From: Trichoplax sp. H2
Taxonomy: Eukaryota; Placozoa; Uniplacotomia; Trichoplacea
DNA length: 64,000 bases
Direction: 5' to 3'
Assembly: GCA_003344405.1 (NCBI GenBank)
Contig: NOWV01000038.1
Coordinates: 186,001-250,000 of the forward strand
Of this stretch, positions 56,181 to 64,000 are shown piece by piece. The notes under the pieces are model-generated. The model saw only the letters and a program-made list of their open reading frames with translations, did no database searches and had not been told where the DNA came from. How positions within the stretch are numbered: the stretch's first letter is position 1; the number at the start of each line of letters is the position of its first letter. The position numbers and the translations under genes were made by a program.

Positions 56181-58850
56181 AATCTTTACAACTCGATGAA
56201 TGTTGATTGTGAAGGATCATAAAAGAAATGGGAAAAAATCTGAAAAGAATACGAATCAATTTTATCATGTTAGCTACCTAGCGTAGAATTAACAATTCTA
56301 TTGGAATACTTAAAGAATAATATTTACAATTAGATTTAAAGGCGATAAAATAACATCAACAGTCTCGACTTTGATTTGCAATCGATTGATGTTTGTCGAA
56401 TTAATTACTCACAATGTATACTATAAGCGTATAATTCAGTTAAAGTACTTTTTGTGATTTTGATCTATCGTAGATTGCATTAAATAATAATCGACATATA
56501 CGCGTATATTATTACTATAATACTGTAGTAAAGGATGTTTAAGATATATTTTGATCAACAACATGATTGGATGATTTTAATCTACCTATAAATTATAACG
56601 CTGAGCGATGCTAATTGTTAGTAAGTTTTTACTTATAACTTGGTAGCAAAGATATTCCAGCACTAGGATCACTTAAAGTATAATCGATACTTGATCTTAA
56701 ATTTTTAATGATCAATGCTTATTGCGATTAAATCCTATATATATTATCTATACGGAAATTTCGAATCACCTATTAAGGGAATTAAAGCCAAAGAAAAATA
56801 TTAACTACTGGACTGATCATCCATATCATCGAATTTACATTCCTACATTCGAATTATATATATATATATATAAGAGCATCTAAATCATGTCTAGTAATAC
56901 CTTAAACAAGGAAATTGGAATAACCTTAGATTGAAGAACGATGAATACTACCCGGATACTTACAGTATCTCTCAAATAGTATAATATCAGTGAAAAAATT
57001 GATCAAACAAACGTTAATTCGAACCGATTCTCTTTCAATAGGAATAAAAATAATGATAAAGTTTACGAAGGAAAATTAATCAAGAACAATCAGTATTTCA
57101 TCAAATTAATCATTACTTAGATGAAGGCTAACATTGAACGTTAACTTAATTATATAAAATATCAAAATCAATTCGGTTATTGCAGTAGTCATTCGATCTT
57201 GATTTTAGTACATTGTCTATTCAATTAATTATTAATGACTATAGTAAAAGAGCTATTCTCATACTTTTTATACAATAAGAGCGTCAGTATTCATATCCTA
57301 TAACGATACTAACAGTAGATTTGCTTTTCATTCCACTGTAAATAATGATAGCTACACTATTGCAGTTGATGTAGTGCTCAGATGTATTGTTATATAATTA
57401 TTATGGACTTTAGTTCTTCAATAATTTGTAAGTTTGTCTACTAATTAACATAGTTACACGGTAGATAGAGATCGGATATTATATTATTTTAGCCTAATTA
57501 GCTATAGATACGACACTAAAGTATTTGATCGTAGTCAGTAGGACAAAATAATTTAAAAAATGGTTTTATGAATGATCGCTTTAGCATCTATTCTGTTCTA
57601 TTGGATTACGGGTAGTTATTTCTGAATATAAAAGATCAATCTAAACATATGTCCATTTACCTACTTTAACTTTATCTTATTGTGAAAAGAAATTATAGCC
57701 TACTGTAGATACGTAGAGCTAGTTAGTGACAATTTACTTTAGAAGTGATACTCTTTCTACATGCCCTGCTAAGCAAAATTTAGTCTCATTAACTTTAAAT
57801 CATAATCTAACTTTTTAAGCCGATGCTAACTTTATTTTTATTTTGGCCCATAAGTGCAGTTACCAATCTTGAAATTAAGTTGTACCCTCAAGTTTCAACT
57901 ACTATTAGCTAATACGAGCGACCTTTCGAATTCGTCAGATTATCTATATATCGTATTGTGTTTTTAATACGATAGCTGATCGAGAGAAATTTCTCTCACT
58001 TCGATTAACTAGTATAGGATAATTAAATGATAGACATCTGTTACTAAAGTGTAGTATTAATAGACAAATAGTTAGCCAGCGCATTAAACGGTGGAGATTT
58101 TCTAGAGATGCAGTCTATGATAATTTTCAATATATTTAACAAGCAATTTTGATTAATTAATGGAACTAATTCCAATACTTGTCAGTTAAGGTCTAGATCA
58201 CTGTTATATAAAAACAGGAAATAATTTCTAGGAAAACTATGGCTACGACCACATCCCAAAGTGTGTTAAAAGACAATGAGCGCTAATTGTTAATGACAAT
58301 ATCTTCAACATTTGCATCAGTTTTAACTATAATATTATTACATTATTAACAGTCTATTATCTTCTATCTCCGAATGAAATAGACTCTATGCTATTTAAAA
58401 ATTTTAAAAACCGAATAGCTATACTTTAACTTTGACTTTACGATTAATCAATAATGAAAGCAAAGCTAAGCAATTTTTGATAAAATGTGAGAATGTCTTT
58501 ACCCATATATCACGTTATTAAATTTTCTTTGATCTTCTACAAGTATGATATATATATATTAAATATGTAAATAGCAAACTCTTAATAAATAGAATTTCAC
58601 ATTAAGAAGTATACCGAAAATTAGCTTTATAACATGTTCTGTAGTCAGCGATACTGAATATCTTCACGTGTAAATGTGATTAAGAACACGACACAAGATT
58701 TGTGTTATACAATTAATCTATTTATAGTAGAGAGTAGACCATAACTCTAACCACTCATAACAGTAATAGGTAATTGCATATCCAGAGATAGTTTTACACG
58801 CGTTCTATTACAACATGATTAACGCTATTTTTTAAAGTACTTAATCTATT
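56181..58850. other. Spacer of the GPCR array, unit 3
   Basis: Same block order as the other spacers, with short (TA)n runs near 56857-56872 and 58550-58560. No other gene seen. Confidence 0.55.
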
Positions 58851-59777
58851 TCAATAACAACCACATCTACAGATTTTATCAATAGCCTGCTTATATCCTG
58901 CACGAAAGTTCTTATTTCGATATCCATATAAGAATGGGTTTATGATATAGTTACAGAACACTAACACTGAAGATGTAAAGTAGACTCCATCAGGTACTCT
59001 CACTTTAGCTACTGGTATAATGATAAATACTAGTAGACTCCACGACAAATAACACATTAGAAATGTAATAAATACAATAAACATTGTCAAAGTGACTTTA
59101 GACTTATTCATAGCAGTTGGTGATTGAAAGGAATACCGAATCATTCGTTGTTGTTTCTTTTCCAGAAAGATAAATATAAATGAATAACAGTAAATTATAG
59201 TAAGTAAAGGCGTAGCATAATGGAAAATAGCAGAATAGATGCCTCTAGCTATTCCAATTATGCCAGTCTTATCCCAGCTAGGAATACAACCTTTCTCAAT
59301 CTCTACATAAACAAATTTACCCCATCCTAGAAACGATACAGCCGGTGTCAAAGTACATGTTGCCCAAATAATACCAATAAAATAGTATGCATGTCTTGGT
59401 TTCAACTTTTTAGATTTTACAACGACAAGATAGCGTACTACAGCTATCCACATTAAATTATGAATAGTACCAATAAAAATTATACCTCCAAGATAAGCAT
59501 GAAAGGCACAACCAACTTGATCATAATACTGCCTATCGGCTATAATATTAACTATATAGAGAGGCAAACGGACTAGTCCATTCATAGTGCCGAAAATAGA
59601 TAAATTCATTACTAGATAGTTTGTTACAGTTTGAGTAGAATTATATTGAAAAATGACTATAACAACCAAGGTATTACCAATAACAGCAGCAATAGCAGCA
59701 ATAGTAAAAATAATAGATTTGATAGCAATAATTTCTAACGGGGTATGAGTTACATTGGTTGTATTATCCATTTTCAA
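58851..59777 (-). CDS. Rhodopsin-family (class A) GPCR, intronless, copy 4
   Basis: An intact 308-residue receptor, about two thirds identical to copy 1 by eye. Glycosylation sites NTTN and NVTH lie at the start. Helix 1 has GNTLV. Helix 2 reads NLSIFGTMNG, so the conserved Asp2.50, which binds the allosteric sodium ion, is Gly. Cys90 and the extracellular loop 2 Cys are kept. Helix 3 ends in VRY instead of DRY, helix 6 has CYLSW where copy 1 has CIAPW, and helix 7 has NPFLYGYR. The C-terminal tail ends in CRCGCY, possibly palmitoylated. Ligand unknown. A second ATG two codons in (MDNTTN) aligns with the start of copy 1. Confidence 0.92.
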   Translation of the reverse strand: MKMDNTTNVTHTPLEIIAIKSIIFTIAAIAAVIGNTLVVIVIFQYNSTQTVTNYLVMNLSIFGTMNGLVRLPLYIVNIIADRQYYDQVGCAFHAYLGGIIFIGTIHNLMWIAVVRYLVVVKSKKLKPRHAYYFIGIIWATCTLTPAVSFLGWGKFVYVEIEKGCIPSWDKTGIIGIARGIYSAIFHYATPLLTIIYCYSFIFIFLEKKQQRMIRYSFQSPTAMNKSKVTLTMFIVFITFLMCYLSWSLLVFIIIPVAKVRVPDGVYFTSSVLVFCNYIINPFLYGYRNKNFRAGYKQAIDKICRCGCY

Positions 59778-60705
59778 TAACGAGAAATCTTCACGACTCG
59801 ATCGAAGCTAATGGTAAAGGATCACAGAAGAAATTGAAAAAATCCAGAAAGGATACGGATCAGTTTTATTATGTTAGCTTTATGGTATATCACAATTCTC
59901 TTTGATTGATAAAAAATTTCCACTATTAGGTTTAAAGTGATAAACATAAATAATCTTGACTTTGATATACAATTTATTTGAATTGCCGTAATTGAAATAA
60001 TTACTCCCAAATGTACAGTGTAAGTGCATACCTAAGTTGAAAGTACTATAAGATAAAGTTAATACGTAAGTTAATACCATGAAGGTAAAAGATATTAAAA
60101 AGGTTTATTCTTATTTATCGAGCATGTCATTGGATAATGTGAGCCCACTATAAACTGTAACGTAAAATGATGACACGTAACATTAATTACATTAACAAGT
60201 TGTTGTCACAATTTCACTTCTGCGACAAGGTAACGTACAGTAAAAGTCTATAAGTAGCTACTGACTTAAACGCCCTTTTACTTAACGTTAAGCACACACA
60301 GCAAAAGACTGTAAAGATGAAACTTTTAATAGCAAAAATACATCTACAACTTTTTTTATCACACTCTCAACTCAAATGTTCCCGTTTATATAGAAACCAT
60401 CTAATTTGTAAATAACAACAGTATTATTATTATACCTTATTAGGAGAAACATCTCGAACTGAGATGCTCCTTACATAGCTTTTCTATCAGTAAATATTTT
60501 GAACCTCTTACTCATACTTAATCTTAATCTAAGCTCGTAGGTTGTCTAATTCAACTATCATCAACTAGAACTTGAATCATCCTACTGTTATCTATCAGGC
60601 AATAACAATCAATATCAAATATGTAATGAACTATTACAAACAACATCCACGTTAAGGCATTACTTATCTTTCCTAGCACTACAAATATGGATATTCTCCA
60701 TAATA

Positions 60706-60725
60706 NNNNNNNNNNNNNNNNNNNN
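60706..60725. other. Assembly gap (20 N)
   Basis: Exactly 20 N inside the spacer of GPCR unit 4, with a duplicated 65-bp segment close by. Confidence 0.99.
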
Positions 60726-60911
60726 TATAGTAATCTATATGATACCTTGTAAAATAATGAAGAAGAAAAGATGGCGACATGATGATTTGGCAGGGTAAAA
60801 CTTAAAGACACTATCACTTTCTAGGTATTTTCTATAGTAAAATAATACTAATTACATACTAAAAAAACTACAAAGGACTCTACTTTTAGTCCTTTTACTA
60901 CAACTATACTT

Positions 60912-61264
60912 ATTAAATTATCCTAATGACAAGGCAACACCGTAACAGTTGTTAGCATTGAAATTTTAATTGCTAAAAGTTTGCTTACAATGCTCTGGTT
61001 TTTCATAGCAATCAAGATAAATACAGTTTTCTCTTTAAATTTAGTCAAGTCTAAAATATAATATCCGAGAAAAGTATGAAGCTTTCAATCCTAATCGAAC
61101 CAAAGTTATATATTAGCAAATCATTACTTATTAGGATGCTAGCAATACACAGGAAAATTACTATGCGGATCTCATCTTAAACATATTACTGGACTGTATT
61201 AAATTATCCTAATGACAAGGCAACACCGTAACAGTTGTTAGCATTGAAATTTTAATTGCTAAAC
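60912..61264. repeat. Two direct copies of a 65-bp segment
   Basis: TTAAATTATCCTAATGACAA and the bases that follow, through GTTAGCATTGAAATTTTAAT, occur at about 60913-60979 and again at about 61198-61264 with no or very few differences. The identical copies 285 bases apart suggest a recent event or an assembly overlap. Confidence 0.9.
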
Positions 61265-62341
61265 GTCCAGAAATTACTCCACATGATTAAGGATTAAGTC
61301 ATATAAGTGAAAACTTGAAATTTCTTCTAAAACTATCAATCGTATACATTAAGCAAAAATTGAATAGAATACAAGATCATAGATGAATTTTAGTTACTAA
61401 ACGATGATTGCGATTTTCTCAATACCTTATTACTTGAATTTCTATCAATTCTTCTGATGATTAAAATGTATATTTATCCTTAACAAAATACTTCAATTAC
61501 CTTCTGTGGTATTAAAAAGCTAGAATAAAACGTTAATTATTAGATATAAATTCAGGATGCAATTATTTATCAATATTCGATTATATGTGTGCGAATATAT
61601 AAATCGTATTTATGAATATATTAAACAAAGAGCAATATGATAGCATTTAAGAATGATAACTACTACCCTAATAACTATAGTATCGCTCAAATAATATTAT
61701 ATTAATGAAGAAATTGACGGAACAAACTCTGATTCGAATCAATTCTCTTTCAACAAATATACTGGTAAAGATGTAGTCAAAAGAATTTGCCTAAGAACAA
61801 TTGGTATTTCATCAAGCTAACTATTATTTAATAAAAGCTAATAATCGAAAAATTATTTTCTTCCTTTTCGATTCGTTAATTTTGAATTAATTATATGAAA
61901 ATATCAAATCTAGTTATGTTATCATATTGAATAATGTGATATTGATTTTAGTAAATTGACTATTCAATTAATTTTAATTATTAATTATCATAGGAAAAGA
62001 GCTATTCTTATATTTTTTCTAAAATAAAATTGTGTCAATATTCATATCCAATTGTTATATCGAAAGTAGATTTAATTTCCATCTTATTTCAAATCAAGAT
62101 AGACACGCTATCTTATTCGTGAAGGTAGTATTCAGATTTATTTTTATGACAGACTTTATCTTCTTCAAATCATTTATTATTTTGGTCACTAATGAACGTA
62201 ATTATGAGCGTAATTATACGATAGATGAAGATCTGATATTGTACTATTTTTGGTCCAAGTAGTTAGACATTATTTCCGGCAAATTTTATCGAAAAATTTT
62301 GATCTTAATTGATAGAATCGCTTTGAACTCTTTAAAATAAC

Positions 62342-62426
62342 TATTGCAAATAATCACATTGGCACCTATTCTAATGAATTGCAAATAATCACATTGGCAC
62401 CTATTCTAATGAATTGCAAATAATCA
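62342..62426. repeat. Short tandem repeat, unit about 36 bp
   Basis: TTGCAAATAATCACATTGGC followed by ACCTATTCTAATGAA occurs twice in direct succession. A third truncated start, GCAAATAATCATT, follows. Confidence 0.9.
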
Positions 62427-63615
62427 TTCCTAAATACAAAATAGGACTAAATTAAATGCTTTCTTGCTTAACGCGTCATTCAAAACTGGAAAATTTTACT
62501 CTTAATAATATGCCATATCCTCAACATGATAGTTGATCTATAGAGGTTTCTCTTACTTTGACAGTGATGAGCGATAAATACCGCTTAACTTATTTCTCCA
62601 ATAATTACCATTATTCTATGCTTTTAGGACTAAATTAAATGTTTTTGCCTAACATGTCCCTCAAAGCTGGACAATTGAGCTCTTGATAATGTCCTATATC
62701 CTCATGTCACGGAGTGATGTCCGTGAAGCTATATTGATTTGTTAATAATTAAATAATTGTTTACCAGCATTAATTAGTTATCTCTACGAAAGAGGTATAC
62801 TTATTCTAGTAGAATTGTATCGTTCGCAGTGTTACTCAAACAGTAAAAAAGAGGAAAACCGCGATACCTCAATATGATAATTCCGTCATGCGATTTTCAT
62901 GAATTCACTTTGTGAATTCCTACACTTGTCAGCTAATATCTAGTTGTTGTTTACAAAAATAGGAAATAATTTCTTGTAAAAGTATAACGATCAGCATATC
63001 CAAGTATATTGACGTAAGAGAAGTGTAAATTGTTCGCAACAGCGTCCTGATCATAAACAGCAATTTTGATTTCAATACTACTACAGTACATTATTACACT
63101 CTTATCATTCCTATCTCTAAAGACAATAGATTGTATGCCATTTAAAGCTTCATAAGATTTAATAGCTCTACTCTAGCTTCGAAATCACAACTAATACGGT
63201 AATAATAGCAAAGGTAAGAAATCTTGATAAAATTTGAGATCAAGTACCTTCCAATACGAATGAAATTATTTTATCTCCACCGATCTTCTCAATGCATGAT
63301 ACGTATATCATATATATATATGATATACAACCTATGTTATACATATAATAAGAAGCTCCTGTTTACAGAGGTTTTACTAATAAATGTATACCGAAAACTT
63401 AGCCTTATAGCGCTTACAATAATAAACGAGATAGAATATCCTCAGGTGTATAATTACGATCATGTACAAGACAAAAAATTTGTCTTAATATTATACAATT
63501 AGAATCTTCATGATACAGAATAAGCTATAGCTCGAACCAGTGATCAGGATAACAGGTAATTTCATCACCAGATATAGTTTACACTTGTTCTATTGCAATA
63601 ATGTTTGTTAGATTC

Positions 63616-64000
63616 TTAAAGTTCCTTAATACATTTATGTTGCAACCGCATGTACAAAATTTTATGAATAGCTTGTTTATATCTTGTACGAAAATTCTCA
63701 CTTCGACATCCATATAAGAAAGGATTTATAACAGAATTACAGAACAGCAATACTATAGATGTAAAGTAGATGCTATCAGGCACGATCACTTTAGCTACTG
63801 GTATAATAATAAATACTAATAGACACCATGACGAATAACACATTAGAAATGCAATAAATACGATAAAGATGGTCGAATTTACGTTAGACTTATTCATAGC
63901 AGTTAGTGAGTGATAAGTATTGCGAATCATCCGTTGTCGTTTCCTTCTAAGGAAGCAAAAAATAAATAAATAGCAATAAATTATAGTATTAAAAAATATA
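63616..64000 (-). CDS. Class A GPCR, copy 5, partial (runs off the window)
   Basis: The C-terminal third of a fifth receptor, open from the window edge. Helix 5 ends with YCYLFIFCFL, followed by RRKRQRMIRN, the NKSNVNST linker, helix 6 with CYSSW, and helix 7 with NPFLYGCRSENF. The tail differs from the other copies: one extra T near 63659 shifts the frame after AIHKI, so the usual CRCGCY-type ending is replaced by about 12 unrelated residues ending in IKEL. This could be a harmless tail change or the first sign of decay. The N-terminal part lies beyond 64000. Confidence 0.8.
   Translation of the reverse strand, partial: IFFNTIIYCYLFIFCFLRRKRQRMIRNTYHSLTAMNKSNVNSTIFIVFIAFLMCYSSWCLLVFIIIPVAKVIVPDSIYFTSIVLLFCNSVINPFLYGCRSENFRTRYKQAIHKILYMRLQHKCIKEL

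Larger units (their letters stand above)
59778..63615. other. Spacer of the GPCR array, unit 4
   Basis: Contains the conserved upstream block (59778-59860), an assembly gap, a 65-bp direct repeat and a short tandem repeat listed separately, and a perfect AT-rich palindrome at 63303-63328. No additional gene is supported; open frames such as 60551-60817 run through the N gap. Confidence 0.55.

Noticed and set aside
45778-59777. GPCR copies as opsins
   Set aside because: The lysine that binds retinal six residues before NPxxY is Phe in the intact copies.

Overview
The window is AT-rich nuclear DNA of an animal. It carries intron-rich genes with short GT-AG introns and animal-type proteins: an NTE/PNPLA6-7 phospholipase, CDC7 kinase, MORN5, ribosomal protein eL8/RPL7A, MED22, SURF1, URM1 and rhodopsin-family GPCRs. 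The compact introns, human-like exon phases and animal gene set suggest an early-branching animal, most likely a placozoan (Trichoplax-like). That identification is inference, not proof. Three runs of exactly 20 N (2004-2023, 3350-3369, 60706-60725) mark assembly gaps.

Layout. 1-4.0 kb: two nearly identical 1-kb copies of a segment carrying a p67phox/NOXA1-like TPR exon, then a dense GTACTG/CAGTAC palindromic repeat field broken by two gaps. 4.17-14.99 kb (+): a complete 39-exon NTE (PNPLA6/7) gene, reconstructed exon by exon with consistent phases (1398 aa). 15.0-15.9 kb: a 117-bp tandem array. 17.6-18.2 kb (-): a single-exon MAPEG (MGST2/FLAP-like) gene whose 5' end is tandemly duplicated. 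21.3-23.6 kb (+): a compact 10-exon CDC7 kinase. 24.3-30.4 kb: an island with an intronless HNH-type nuclease gene (-), two decayed partial copies of it and a 230-bp repeat family on both sides. 31.7-32.8 kb (+): MORN5. 34.0-40.7 kb: a surfeit locus with RPL7A (-) head-to-head with MED22 (+), followed by SURF1 (-). 42.9-44.3 kb (+): URM1. 45.5-64.0 kb: a tandem array of about 4-5 kb units, each holding an intronless class A GPCR on the minus strand (two intact, two broken, one running off the window).

How the genes relate. The housekeeping genes do not form one pathway; their grouping looks like ancestral linkage. From memory of the human map, the likely orthologues NOXA1, PNPLA7, MORN5, RPL7A, MED22, SURF1 and URM1 all lie on 9q33-q34, so the window may preserve an old metazoan linkage block. 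The accessory parts are the HNH island and the GPCR array, where genes are intronless, duplicated and decaying.
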